A stretch of DNA of 64,000 nucleotides from Castanea sativa (lineage: Eukaryota; Streptophyta; Magnoliopsida; Fagales; Fagaceae). The stretch covers positions 27,511,273-27,575,272 of the forward strand of contig NC_134017.1 in the NCBI RefSeq assembly GCF_040712315.1, given 5' to 3'. Under the pieces are notes generated by a model. The model did not search any database. It saw nothing but the letters and a program-made list of their open reading frames with translations, and had not been told where the DNA came from. The translations under genes and the position numbers were made by a program. Of this stretch, positions 10,834-22,796 are shown in pieces; within the stretch, counting starts at the first letter, position 1, and each line of letters starts with the position of its first letter.

Positions 10834-11261
10834 TCTTGAATTGAATAAACAGACTTATGTTGTGCAAGCAATCTTTTAGCCTTCTAGGCACAGAGTATTG
10901 ACTTGGCAACTAAATTGACACAAAGGGCAGACTTGACTTTTGCTGGGCCAGGTAAAAGCATCTCCAATTTTTTATTTATTTTATATATACATATTTTTTG
11001 AATCTCCAAACTCTAAAATTTTATGATGGTATTTTTTTAATAAATCTCATGGAGCACCTGTAACAATGATATAGTAAGTTATAAGATCATCTAATTTTAA
11101 TTTTTATTTTAGCCTTTATTATAATTTGAAATTTATCAATTTTACATTAGTCTTGTGTAGGTCTTTTAAAAATTATACATAATTAAAATTTATCAAATTT
11201 ATCTTAGAATTGAAATTTAACCCAAAATTTTGTTTATCTTTTTTTTTTTTTTTTTAGAAAA
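10834..11261. other. AT-rich DNA, no gene seen
   Basis: Only low-complexity sequence. AGCATCTCCAA near 10956 is inverted relative to TTGGAGATGTT near 12276. The pair could be the ends of an older element of about 1.3 kb, but I could not find a duplication. Confidence 0.4.
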
Positions 11262-11412
11262 GTGCTACGTTTACAACATTTTTATAACAAATTTTAATGG
11301 TAAGTTATTACTAGTTCTAATTTGAATTTACCACTTAAATTAATCTTTTTCCCACCAATAAAAGTCAGTAATAACCTATCATTTAGGATTTATAATAAAA
11401 ATATTGTGGACA
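11262..11412. mobile_element. Small MITE-like element with TACAACATTTTTATAA ends
   Basis: The left end GTGCTACGTTTACAACATTT is roughly complementary to the right end ATAATAAAAATATTGTGGAC. The middle (AATAACCTATCATTTA) is shared with the copy at 56781-56960. No coding capacity. Confidence 0.6.
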
Positions 11413-11546
11413 TATATATATATATATATTTTTTTTTTCCACCCATACATTTCACTTTCTAGAATCATCTCTATCTTTTTTCTTTTTTCCCTCTTGTTTT
11501 TTATCCTCCACACATGTACCCCACTCTTCTCACTTCTAACTTATAT

Positions 11547-11550
<4 letters not shown>

Positions 11551-11577
<27 letters not shown>
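11551..11577. repeat. (CT)n microsatellite
   Basis: Uninterrupted CT dinucleotides. They create spurious Ser/Leu-rich ORFs in this area. Confidence 0.95.
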
Positions 11578-11578
<1 letters not shown>

Positions 11579-11600
11579 CGCACACGCACATGCACGCATG

Positions 11601-12034
11601 CACGCTGCCTCATCTGCTCTACCACTGCTCGTTATCCTCCCCACCTCCAAAGAAATGCGGCCTAGCCACCCAAATGGTCAGATTTGTGTTCTTTTTTTTT
11701 TTTTTTTGGTTATAATTTAATTAGTTATATATGAAAGATTGTGTTTTGTTTTTGTTTTGATTGTGTCTCCTTGAGTTTGGAGATGCGCACACATATACAC
11801 ACAATTGGCCTTCAAATTGACATTCACGCACGCTGCCTCGTTCGCTCCATCGCCGCTTGTTATCTTCCCTACCTTTAAGGACATGTGGCCTAGTCGCCTA
11901 GATGGTCAAATAGACGGTTTTTTTTTTTTTTTTTTTTTTCTCTTTTTTTCTTTTTGGTTCTAATTTGATTAGTTTTATATGAAAGATTGTTGTTCTGTTT
12001 TTGTTTTGATTGTGTCTCCTTGAGTTTGGAGACG
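11601..12034. repeat. Tandem duplication, about 228-bp unit
   Basis: Units 11601-11787 and 11829-12034 both run from CACGCTGCCTC through a poly-T tract to TGTGTCTCCTTGAGTTTGGA. The second copy has a longer poly-T. Confidence 0.8.
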
Positions 12035-12703
12035 TTAAGAGAGAAATAGGTGGTTCGATTTGTAGCCATTAGGATAAAAGTTGAATATTTTAATTAGTTG
12101 TTAATTTTTTAATTTCATTTTATTCTTTTGCAAATGAACATTAGCCCTTTAGGCTAAGAGAGTGACCATTCATTAGCCATAAAAACTTATTGAACTTTAA
12201 AGAGGCTATTGGAGCATTATATGGTGGTTAGACTCTCTAAAATAGAGAGGATTTTGTGTTTGCCAATGCTATTGGAGATGTTCTAGCTAAGAATGCAGTT
12301 GTTTATTACAAGAAAGTCTAAAGACAAAAAAATATTGACAAATAATTTGATACCTGATAATGTGATAGATTGTTAATAAAAAGGTTTTTGGTGGACCCAA
12401 ATAGATATTAATAAAAACTATTGGTGTGAAAAATGTTATTAAATTTTTGTGTACGTAGTAGAATTACTCTTTGCAGCACATCCAAACATGTGAGGGGAAG
12501 TAGAAATGCTATCGACACTAAAATTTTCACTCCCCACTCACAAGTGTAAACTTGCCATCCTCTTTGATATTAACAAGTGTATTGCTACTTTTGCTATTAA
12601 CTTAATAAAATTTTTTGACAATATTAAATTAATAACTTTACTATTAAATTTTTATTAATAGTTTTTTTATACATGACTATTATAGTTTTTTAAACCTGGC
12701 TAT
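12035..12703. other. AT-rich spacer before the retrotransposon nest
   Basis: No supported gene. Includes the TTGGAGATGTT motif near 12276 noted above. Confidence 0.5.
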
Positions 12704-12710
12704 TGATGAG

Positions 12711-13020
12711 TGATGATGTTGCAAATATCACCAATAAGTTGCGTGCACTCTCCAACTCGAATCAAACCTGCAAACAGAAAACAAAGAGACCTAAGAGAGA
12801 GAGAGAGCACCGGTGTGGTGCCGGCCAAAAACCCTCCGAAGGTCAAGTTAGAATTTCTTTTCAACCCTAAAGTGCTAGAGTTGAGTCAAATGTGCGTACC
12901 TTGCTTTGTGAGGGTTTTGGAGTATATATAGTAGCGTAGGACCGAGATTCTCGCCTTGGTCAAGTAATCCTTTCCTTCTAGGAGAGTGACTCGTGAAAAT
13001 CTGTATCTCTTAGAGTTCTT
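12711..13020 (-). repeat. Inverted copy of the element A LTR 3' part, forming the left end
   Basis: Exact colinear reverse complement of 22181-22490 without indels and with only scattered mismatches. It begins TGATGATG, the complement of the LTR's CATCATCA terminus, directly after the ATGAG duplication. The match stops 5 bp short of the TATA box region of the LTR. Confidence 0.9.
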
Positions 13021-13022
13021 TA

Positions 13023-13093
13023 TTTTCTGTTTGCAGGTTTGATTCGAGTTGGAGAGTGCACGCAACTTATTGGTGATATTTGCGACATCATCA
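13023..13093 (+). repeat. Direct 5' LTR remnant of element A (last 71 bp)
   Basis: Matches 22420-22490 base for base in length and ends CATCATCA just before the primer site. With the inverted copy at 12711 it forms a hairpin-capable inverted repeat. Confidence 0.88.
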
Positions 13094-13094
13094 G

Positions 13095-13112
13095 TTGGCG
13101 CCGTCTGTGGGA
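13095..13112 (+). promoter_or_regulatory. Primer-binding site of element A
   Basis: TTGGCGCCGTCTGTGGG lies one base after the LTR end, where a tRNA 3' end primes minus-strand synthesis. Element B has the decayed equivalent TTGGCATCATCTCTGGGG. I do not assign the tRNA. Confidence 0.8.
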
Positions 13113-13172
13113 AGTCGAGAGTAAAGGGAAAACTAATTCAGCCTTTGCTCTATTCCAAGGACAAAAAGTTGC

Positions 13173-16100
13173 ATGGTACTCACCAGATCAATGGCGACAG
13201 TCAACAATCAAGGTGAAGAACCGCATGCTACAGCGCTAGAAAGGCAAGTTCAGACGCTTGCTACTACTCTTGAGCGCCTCACTAAACAGAATCACGATTT
13301 AGAAGAGCAACTACGGCAGATGACTGCGCACCAAAGTGCACCAGGGGAGGACTAGGAAGTCGCGAGCCCGGAGGGGAGGAATGCCATCAGACCTAAAGGT
13401 AGCACCGCACCGACAAGGCCGGAGAGACCGGAGACAAACCCACCATCTGCCTCGGACTCCCTACCACCGCATATCACGGCCGAGATGCAGGAGATGAGGG
13501 AACGCATGTATGTGATGATGAACGCCCTTAGAGGACGGGTATCCAGCAACCTGGACGACCTAGTCCATAGAACGGATTCGCCTTTCACAGCGTTGGTAAA
13601 TTCATGCCCCGTTCCTCCAAAGTTTTGCATGCCCCATGTGGAAAACTACGACAGATACAAAGACCCGTTGGATCACCTGGAGTCTTTTAGAACCCTAATG
13701 CATCTTCAGGGTGTACCAGATGAAATCATGTGCAGGGCTTTTCTCACCACCTTGAAGGGGCCTGCGAGGGACTGGTACAGCAGGCCGACGCCTAATTCTA
13801 TCGGCACTTTTAAGGAACTGGGCACACAGTTCGTATCACACTTTATTGGAAGTCATCAACACAAGAGGTCTATTGCGTGTATACTGGGCATTAAGCAACG
13901 AGAAGACGAGACGTTAAGGTCTTATATAGCCCGCTTTAACAAGGAATCCCTCTCGATAGACGAAGCAGATGACAAAATACTTGTGGCAGCATTCATGAAC
14001 GGGCTACAAGAGGGTAAGTTCTTGTTCTCTCTATGCAAGAATGACCCAAAGACTATGTCCGATGTATATTACAGGGCGACGAAGTATATGAACGCGGAGG
14101 ATGCCTTGCTGGCCAGAGACGACTATAAACCAAGAAAAAGGGAAAGATAGGAAGATATGAAACCAGATAATGGACAAAAAATGGCAAGGACCAGAGATCG
14201 ACGAGAAGACCAGAGATCCAAACCACCTTCGGGGAGGTTTACAAGTTTCACCCCCCTCACAGCCCCAATTGACCAGGTGTTGATGCAAATCAAAGATGAA
14301 GGAACCTTGACGTTCCCGGGCAAGTTAAAGGGAGATCCAAACAAGAGGCCACGAGATAGATACTGCCGTTTTCATCGTGACCATGGCCATGATACGACGG
14401 ACTGTTATGACCTCAAGCAACAGATCGAAGCCCTTATCAGGCAAGGAAGGTTGCAGAGGTTCGTGAGGAAGGAGAGAACGGAACAACCCCAGGAGCAGAA
14501 TCCTAGACGGGAAAACGAACGACCCAGACCACCGGTAGCAGACATACGGATGATAATAGGGGGCAGTACTTCAGCGGGGTCTTCTAAAAAGGCCAGAAAG
14601 ACCTATTTACGGACGGTGCAAAGTGTCCAGTTGACGGGCTCTTCATTAGAAAGAATACGACGGAACGGCTCCAATATCGAGTTTTCTGAAGAAGAGGCCC
14701 GGCGCCTTCACCACCCCCATGACAACGCGCTTGTGGTTAGTATACAGGTAGTAGACTTCAATGTCCACAGAGTTCTAGTGGACAACGGGAGCTCAGCAGA
14801 CATCCTCTACTACCCCGCGTTCCAGCAGATGGGGATTGTAAAAGAGCGCCTGATCCCGGCATGCACACCCCTTGTTGGCTTTGGGGGAACCCAGGTCCAT
14901 CCTTTAGGATCCGTCACATTGGCGGTGACAGTAGGAGACTACTCGCAGCAAATAACCAAGGATGTTTTCTTTCTAGTGGTTGATTGCTCCTCAGCGTATA
15001 ATGCCATACTCGGACGACCCACTCTCAACGCATGGAAGGCCGTCACTTCTACCTACCATCTGATGATCAAGTTTCCCACTGAACATGGAGTTGGAGAGCT
15101 GCGCGAAAATCAGGTGGCTGCAAGGGAATGTTACGTAGCCATGATGGAGATGGATGACCATGTACAGGCAATGAACATCGAAGAACAGAGAGCAGTGGCA
15201 GAACTCGTGGAGAAATTGGAAGATGTACAACTGGACGATTCGGGGCTCGACCGGACCACCAGGATAGGAACCTCGGTCGACCAAACGGTTCGACATGCGC
15301 TCCTACTGTTCCTCAAAGAGAACCAAGACGTGTTTGCATGGAGCCATGACGACATGCCAGGGATAGATCCGTCAGTCATAGTCCATAAATTAAACGTGTC
15401 ACCCTCGTTCTCTCCAGTGCGACAAAAGAAGCGCGTGTTTGCCCCCGAAAGGGATCGAGCCGCAGCAGAGGAAGTGCGGAAGCTACGGGAAGCGAACTTC
15501 ATACGTGAGGTGTACTACCCAGACTGGCTGGCAAATGTGGTAATGGTCAAAAAGTCAAATGGGAAGTGGAGAATGTGCGTTGACTTCATGGATCTGAATA
15601 GAGCGTGCCCTAAAGACAGTTTCCCGCTCCCATGCATTGATGCCTTAGTGGACTCCACCGCAAGACATGAGTTGTTGAGCTTCATGGACGCCTTCTCAGG
15701 GTATAATCAGATTAAGTTGGAGAAAACAGATCAAGAGAAAACATCATTTGTGACAAGCCAAGGGCTTTTTTGCTACAAAGTGATGCCGTTCGGGCTCAAG
15801 AATGCAGGAGCCACATACCAGCGATTAATGAACAAAATGTTCGCGCACCAAATTGGCCGGAATGTCCAAGTCTACGTAGATGATATGTTGGTGAAAAGCG
15901 CAAAGGTGTCGGATCATCTGGGGGACCTCCAGGAGACTTTCAACACTCTTCGTACGTATAAAATGAAGCTGAATACAAGCAAATGCGCATTCGGAGTGAC
16001 TGCTGGAAAATTCCTAGGATTCATGGTGTCCTAGCGGGGCATTGAGGTCAACCCTGAGAAAGTGAAAGCAATTATGGAGCTATCTCCTCCGAGGACGGTG

Positions 16101-18404
16101 AATGAAGTGCAAAGCTTGACAGGAAAGATAGCAGCCCTAAACAGGTTCGTATCAAAAGCGACGGACAAGTGTCTACCTTTCTTTAGAACACTAAGGAGAT
16201 CTTTCGAATGGACGGACGAATGCCAAAGGGCATTTGAAGAGTTAAAAGCATATCTCTCTACCCCGCCATTGCTTAGTCCGTCCACGCCGGGGGAGGAATT
16301 GTTCCTGTACCTTGCCGTCTCATCAGCAGCGGTAAGTGCAGCTCTCATCTGAGAGGAAGGGAAGATACAAAAGCCCGTGTACTTTGTAAGCCGGGCGCTA
16401 AGAGGCGTAGAGGAGAGATACCCACGGATAGAGAAACTCGCCTTCGCACTCGTAACTGCAGCTCGAAAAATGAAGCCCTATTTTCAAGCGCATACAATAA
16501 TGGTCCTGACGGATCAGCCCCTGCGGAGAGCAATGAACAATCCTGAAACTGCCGGACGGATGGCTTTGTGGGCTATCGAGCTGAGTGAGTACGATATCCA
16601 ATACCAGCCACGAACAGCTGTGAAAGGACAAATACTGGTAGACTTCATCGCGGAATTCACTACACCTGACGAGCAGGGGGCAGAAGAGACGCCCACATGG
16701 AGAATTCACATAGACGGATCCTCCAATAGGCATACAGGAGGAGTCGGAGTTGTACTCCACACCCCGGAAGGAGATAAGGTTGAATGCATGATCCGTCTGG
16801 AGTTCCCCACTACAAATAACGAAGCGGAGTATGAGGCCTTGGTGGCAGGATTGGAACTTGCGATAGCGGCAGGGGCTAGGAAGGCAGTAGTCTACTCCGA
16901 CTCTCAAATCGTAGCCAGCCAAGTTAATGGGAGCTATGATTGCAGGAATGAACAAATGAGAAGGTACCTCGGAGAAGTGAAGGGTCTAACGAGCGACCTC
17001 CAATTCACGATAGCTCAGATCCCAAGAGAAGAGAATCAAGAGGCGGACCGACTCGCCAAGGCTGCTTCGGCCGAACCCATGATCGCTCCAGAATAGGTGT
17101 TGTCCTTCGTCCAACGTTCATCGCTACTAGATAACGTTCGAATGCAAGAATTAAGCACTAAGGACGATTGGACGGTTCCAATCGTGGTGTACCTCAAGGA
17201 CGGCAAGCTGCCAGACAGCAAGGTCGATGTAAGGAAATTGAAGGTCAGGGCTGCCCGATTCATACTGATTAAAGGCATCCTCTACAAAAGAGGATTCTCC
17301 CAATTGTATCTAAGATGCATTGGCCATGACGAAGCAGACTACGTGATGAGGGAAGTTCACGAAGGAATTTGTGGAAACCACTCGGGATCAAGGTCTCTCG
17401 TGCACAAGCTACTCCGAGCAGGATACTACTGGCCGACAATGTAGAAGGATGCCCATATGTACGTTAGAGCCTGCGATAAGTGTCAACGGTTTGGCAATCT
17501 TATTAGACAGCCAACGGAGGAACTCACACCCATGACGGCCCCATGGCCGTTCGCGCAATGGGGGTTAGACATCATGGGTCCATTTTCGATAGCGGTAAGA
17601 CAACTGAAGTTCTTGGTGGTTGGAATCGACTACTTCACCAAGTAGGTGGAAGCAGAAGCTCTCGCTACTATCACGGAGAAAAACATTCGCAACTTTGTGT
17701 GGAGAAGTATTATTTGCCGATATGGGATCCCAAGAGTACTCGTTTCAGACAATGGGAAGCAATTCGACAACAATGCATTCCGAGATTTTTGTTCTCAGCT
17801 GGGAATCAAGAACCACTACTCGTCACCCGCCCACCCACAGGCCAACGGACAAGTTGAAGTCATGAACCGGTCCTTGTTAAAGATTATTAAGACTCGGCTC
17901 GAGGGGGCAAAGGGTATATGGCCGGACGAACTACCAAGTGTCCTATGGGCGTACAGAACAACGGCAAGAAGGCCAACGGGAGAGACACCGTTTCGATTGG
18001 CCTTTGGTGCGGAGGCCCTCATACCGGCAGAAGTGGGATTGACGAGTTACCGAGTGGAAAGCTATGACGAGAGCAAGAATATTGAAGCATTACGTCTAGA
18101 GCTTGACCTTGTCGATGAAGTCAGGGTAGCAGCAGCCCAGAGACTGGCGCGGTACCAAGACATGATGGCGAAACACTACAACTCCAAGGTCCGGCACCGA
18201 GACTTCAAGGTTAGAGATCTAGTGTTACGAAAAGTGCTTGGCGCTACGAAGGATGCATCCCTAGGAAAGCTGGGTCCTAACTGGGAAGGCCCGTACAGAA
18301 TCATCTCATGGCACAGGAAAGGAACGTACTACCTGGAGACATTAGACGGAAGGAAGTTGGGCCATCCTTGGAACACGGAGCACCTGAAGAAGTACTACCA
18401 GTAG
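13173..18404 (+). pseudogene. Element A Gag-Pol polyprotein (Tat lineage; seven internal stops)
   Basis: A single frame of about 1,743 codons with stops at 13353, 14148, 16032, 16350, 17094, 17442 and 17643 and no frameshift. Domains: coiled N-terminus (residues about 20-55), Gag core (about 145-290), a C/H zinc-knuckle variant YCRFHRDHGHDTTDC (from 397), aspartic protease VDNGSSADIL (active Asp near 537), and reverse transcriptase with YVDD at about 901. The RT-linked RNase H follows. Next come an archaeal-type RNase H with HIDGSS (Asp near 1181), integrase with an H-H-C-C finger, a D-D-E core (LDIMGP, VSDNGKQF, GQVEVMNR) and a C-terminal GPNWEGPY region. Several stops fit CAG to TAG, CGA to TGA or TGG to TAG. 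The ATG at 13173 was chosen because MVLTRSMA parallels the start of element B. Confidence 0.92.
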
Positions 18405-18560
18405 TGCAGCAGTCATAGGACGATATCTACTGCCTTATTTTTGGTTTAATTTTTAGACAGTCATAGCTTTTACTTTTTTCTTTTCCATTGACAATTTGGT
18501 TTGTTGAACTTATGGGAGGAATTTTCATTTAGAAAATATGGAATGCATGCTGTTGAAAAT

Positions 18561-19030
18561 TCTACAAGTCCACAAAGTGGACGGATCATCCAAAGGATGA
18601 GAAACCTATAAGTCCACAAAGTGGACGGATCATCCAAAGGATGAGAAACCTACAAATCCACAAAGTGGACGGATCATCCAAAGGAAAAGAAACCTACAAG
18701 TCCACAAAGTGGACGGATCATACAAAGGATGAGAAACCTACAGGTCCACAAAGTGGACGGATCATACAAAGGATGAGAAACCTACAGGTCCGCAAAGTGG
18801 ACGGACCATCCAAAGGATAAAAACCTACAAGTCCATAAAGTGGACGGATCATCCAAAAGATAAAAAACCTACGAGTCCATAAAGAGGACGGATCATCCAA
18901 AGGATGAAAAAGCCTACAAGTCCACAAAGTGGACGGCTCATCCAAAGGATGAAAAACCTACGTCCGCCAAAGTGGATGGATAATTAAAAGAATAAAAACA
19001 TACAAGTCTACAAAGTGGATGGACCATCCC
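18561..19030 (+). repeat. 44-bp tandem repeat array downstream of pol in element A
   Basis: About ten degenerate copies of a unit containing AGTCCACAAAGTGGACGGAT and CATCCAAAGGATGAGAAACC, with a period of exactly 44 bp in the first copies. Each unit contains a short palindrome TCCACAAAGTGGA. It lies between the integrase stop and the end of the antisense gene. Such arrays are common in the 3' untranslated part of Tat elements. Confidence 0.9.
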
Positions 19031-19309
19031 AACAAATTCTACAAAGTAGACAGGACATACAGAAGGACAAAAACCTTCTGTTTATACAGTGGACGGATCC
19101 ACTGAAGAGCTAAATAAATAAGCAAAATAAAAAGCAAAGTTCAATCAAAGTGAACGGATAGACATACTGAAGATATCATGCAAAGCATAAAACGACGGGT
19201 TAAAATATAAACGGATTACCCAAGAAGTATCAATAATACAGTGCAGTTCAATAACAAAAAGTTGAACAAATACAGAAAGTGAAATTGTCCCCTATCACTA
19301 CAAATTACA

Positions 19310-21486
19310 TTAATCTTTAATTGTGACGGGTTCATCAGGGCCTTCAGGCAACGGCTGAAAAGAGTCGACGACGGTCATTTCTTCTATAGCTTTAGCGACC
19401 CCGTCATCACCTGGAACCTCGCCAAAGAGTTCCTCCGTCCCTTCAGAGTCGACGGGGTGAGCAGGGGTTCGGGCCTCAGCATCTATGGTTATGTGAGCTA
19501 AGTCCAAGTCAGGGAATGACGCCTTCACCTGACGGATGCAGTCATCGAACCCGTCGCTAAAGGAGGAACCAAGCTCCGTCAGAAGGGCGTCGGAATCTCG
19601 GTACTCTTTGACGGCATCAATTTTTGCTTGAAGAATATTGTCGTCATGGGCTTTCACCGTCTTCTTGAGCAGCTCCACCTCCTTCTCTAAGTTCTCGCGA
19701 GCTTGCTCGGAGAGCGCTAGCTTCTTCTCATGACGGACCCTCCATAGCTTCAACTCGTCCAGTTCTTCCGCCGTCGCCTTTGCCTTAGCACGTACCCGTT
19801 CAAGGGCTCTTTCTTGGGTCAGGCAACGGTCTGACAGGCCCTTGGCCATTAATACACCCTGCAACGGTTCGGATAGAAATAAATTCAGGACGGATAAGAA
19901 CGAAACAAAGCTAAAATGACGGAATGGTACTATGACGGTAACTAACCTGGGCTAAGCTGTACAGACACGTCTCCCCCATGGTCTCGGTGGCGTGGTTCCC
20001 CAGGTCTTCATAATCTTCATCGGTTATGATGGAGCCAATACGACGGAGAGTGTATTAGGGGTCTTCACGAAGCAGGATGGGGGGCTTCTCCTTCACGGGG
20101 TCCGGGTTGGTCATCAAACCCTTACCCTTGCCAATTCGTAGCTTGGGAGCTGGTTTTGCCGTGCCGGACCCCTGACCAGCAGGTAGACCCGTCACAAGTT
20201 TTTGCTTCTTGGAGTGACGGTCCCACCTCTCAAAAGATGGCCTTTTAGGAGCCGTCTGTGACGGATCCACCTTTGAGGCATCGCCCCCCAGCTTCTTTTT
20301 TGCTGCTTGTTGTTTGATGATAGCCCGTCTCCTGGCGTCATCCATTTCTACAAAAGAAGACGGTCAACAAAGGAATAACATAGACAGATTATCGACGGAA
20401 GGATTCCAGAACTTACGTTTGCGTACACCTGCGTCGTATCGTCTGGCGACGGATGTAGGTTCAGGACCGTCACAATACCAATGTAACGTATCCAATGTGA
20501 CGAGCTTCGACCAAGTCCGTTCAGACAACTTTGTCTTTTGGAAAATTTTCTCCAGAAAACCAAACTATTTAGTTGAGATAGGTGGACGGTCCCTCGCTGT
20601 AAAAAAAAAAAAAAAAAAAAAGGTTAAGAAAGAATTCATGAAAATGAATGACGGTTAATGAGTAGACGGACTCGTACCAGACGGGGGCATTATACCCCAC
20701 GTTTTATCAACCGGCATGTAGTCGTCGTCGCCTGGACGACACATCCAGTTATCTCCTCGAAGGAAGAAGTAACAACCCTTCCAGTTACGGTTGGAGTCTG
20801 GGGTCTCGGATACTAGCCTAAGTACCGGACTCCTCGGCACAAAGCTGTACATCCCTCTTGACTTTGTAATTTCGGACGGACGGTAACAATGAAAGAATTC
20901 TTCCACTGTCAACCATCTAGCTCCGTCAGACATAACGCCGTATAGTACCTCGACGCTCAGGAAAACCCTCAATGCGTTCGGAGATATCTGGGTGACGGCC
21001 AGACCCAAGTACTGGAGGAGACGACGGTGCAATGCACTTAGGGGAAAACGGAGACCCGCTTTTAGCATCTGCTCGTAGACATCGACATCTTCAAGACCGT
21101 AGTAGTAGCATTTTTCTTATTTGAATGGTAGACGGATGGATATGGTGTCGGGTATTTGGTATTTTTGCCTCAACGTGTTGAAGTACGCTGACTTGATGGT
21201 TGACACAAAGTCATTCACCATCCACAAAGGGAGCAGGACGAACTCCCTGAAGCCGTCAGGACCAATGACGGATTGGACCGGGGGGTCGACACCGTCCGGA
21301 GTTGTCGATGAGAGTCATACTGCGACCCGTCCATATCTTGCCCTTCATCTTCCCCGTAGGAAGGAGAGCTAGCCGACGGTTCCTCTCCCCGTAGGAGGTG
21401 TCTCGGTACGCGGCCGACGGGAACACCTCTTCGTAACCCGCTCCCTCGCGGGCATAAGATTGACTACTTGACGCCTCACTAGACAT
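19310..21486 (-). pseudogene. Antisense additional gene of element A, four exons (putative gypsy-type transposon domain plus coiled coil)
   Basis: Reads opposite to gag-pol. Inferred exons on the minus strand are 21486-20678, 20596-20417, 20347-19947 and 19858-19310. Every boundary is GT-AG, for example CTG|GTACGAG, AC|GTAAGT, CAG|GTTAGT and TTGCAG|GG. Exon 1 encodes LRFPLSALHRRLLQYLGLAV and a WLTVEEFFHCYRPSEI motif, typical of the plant 'putative gypsy type transposon' domain (PF04195 in memory). Exon 4 is a heptad-rich coiled coil with an acidic tail. Damage: a frame change near 21290, TAA at 21119-21117 and TAA at 20057-20055. Its function is unknown. Similar extra ORFs are known from Tat/Retand elements. 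Element B has the same four-exon plan. Confidence 0.78.
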
Positions 21487-21938
21487 CTGACACCTACATA
21501 TGACGGGTAAAGGAAGCCTAAGGCTCTAGATTTATACCAACGACGGGACCAACAAGGGAAATAAGGAATGAAACGTTGTATAAGAATAGCTTACAAGCAG
21601 ACGGTGAGAAAAACTTACAAGTAGATGGCGAGACGCGCACGACGGGGAAGTTATCACCACGTTGTTTTCCGGCTTCCAAAGGAGACGGTTGCTCTCTGAA
21701 AAGGGTTGACGGTTGCGCTCTGATCAGAAAATTCTCTAAAAAGTGTAAAAGTGAATATGGTGGGTGGTATATATATAGGGGGAACGACGTGGTAAACGAG
21801 GGGACGCCTCGATTCCAGCAAACAACCGTTAGAATTCCTCCACGTGTCCCTGAGCATTTATGATAGCATTCCAGCCTGTCCGTCAGAAATTATAACCGTC
21901 ATTCCATGAGACCGCTTTGGAGAGATGACGGTATCATG

Positions 21939-21953
21939 GAATGAGGGGGCAAC
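21939..21953 (+). promoter_or_regulatory. Polypurine tract of element A
   Basis: GAATGAGGGGGCAAC immediately precedes the 3' LTR start TGATGGGG. It is the usual site for plus-strand priming. Element B has the counterpart CAAAGGGCCAAC on its own strand. Confidence 0.75.
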
Positions 21954-22490
21954 TGATGGGGATAAAACAAACATGACGGGTGATATGACCAAGGCGGACA
22001 GATGCGCTGTGGACGGACAGGTAGAATGGATGCACATAATTTCCCCCGTCCTTATCCGGGCTACCTCAAGTCATATTATATGATTAGGGCTGACGTGGCC
22101 TTGATTGTAATTCACGCCAACGTGTATATGAAGAACTCTTGCGCTACACGTTAGGCTTGATTGATAATTTATATAAGGAAAAGAACTCTAAGAGATACAG
22201 ATTTTCACGAGTCACTCTCCTAGAAGGAAAGGATTACTTGACCAAGGCGAGAATCTCGGTCCTACGCTACTATATATACTCCAAAACCCTCACAAAGCAA
22301 GGTACGCACATTTGACTCAACTCTAGCACTTTAGGGTTGAAAAGAAATTCTAACTTGACCTTCGGAGGGTTTTTGGCCGGCACCACATCGGTGCTCTCTC
22401 TCTCACTTAGGTCTCTTTGTTTTCTGTTTGCAGGTTTGATTCGAGTTGGAGAGTGCACGCAACTTATTGGTGATATTTGCGACATCATCA
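21954..22490 (+). repeat. 3' LTR of element A (537 bp)
   Basis: Starts TGATG and ends CATCA, has a TATA box TATATAA at 22170-22176 and the conserved GGCCGGCACCACATCGGTG block. It is followed by the ATGAG duplication. Confidence 0.9.
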
Positions 22491-22796
22491 ATGAGTAGTG
22501 GACAAATGCTCGTTCATTGCATGGACGACCGTAAGCGCACTCAAATCAGATTCAACTCCCTCGTTCAAGCCAGCAATAAGTAACGGTTATAAAACCATTA
22601 TCAGTGCCTTCATGAGCCGCCTCATGTTTGTTACAAACATCTTTATGAGCTGATTAATAGCCATTACAAAGCCATTAATCTTCCAGCTCACACACAACAC
22701 CTAAGGGAGATCAACACGCCTTGCTACTATAACTCATAAGTTGGCTATATAAAGCCACAAAGAAGCAAGTACACACACAAACTAAGTTACAGTACA

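Larger units (their letters stand above)
12711..22490 (+). mobile_element. Ty3/gypsy retrotransposon, Tat lineage (element A)
   Basis: A 9780-bp element between perfect 5-bp duplications ATGAG (12706-12710 and 22491-22495). Order: rearranged 5' end, primer site, gag-protease-RT-RNase H-archaeal-type RNase H-integrase in one frame, a 44-bp tandem array, a four-exon antisense gene, a purine-rich tract and a 537-bp 3' LTR. The second RNase H and the extra antisense gene are features of the Tat/Retand group. Seven internal stops make it non-autonomous. Confidence 0.92.

Noticed and set aside
11404..11720. Two overlapping plus-strand ORFs rich in Ser, Leu and His
   Set aside because: They translate the (CT)n microsatellite and poly-T of a tandem duplication; no domain and no codon bias.
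14991..16955. Long minus-strand ORFs opposite gag-pol of element A
   Set aside because: Shadow frames of a GC-richer coding region; no domains and no splice sites, unlike the true antisense gene at 19310-21486.
18718..18945. 75-codon minus-strand ORF with repeated LDDPSSLWT-like units
   Set aside because: It is a reading of the 44-bp tandem array of element A.
18561..19030. CRISPR-like regular repeats
   Set aside because: Units are contiguous degenerate tandem repeats without unique spacers, in a plant retrotransposon.
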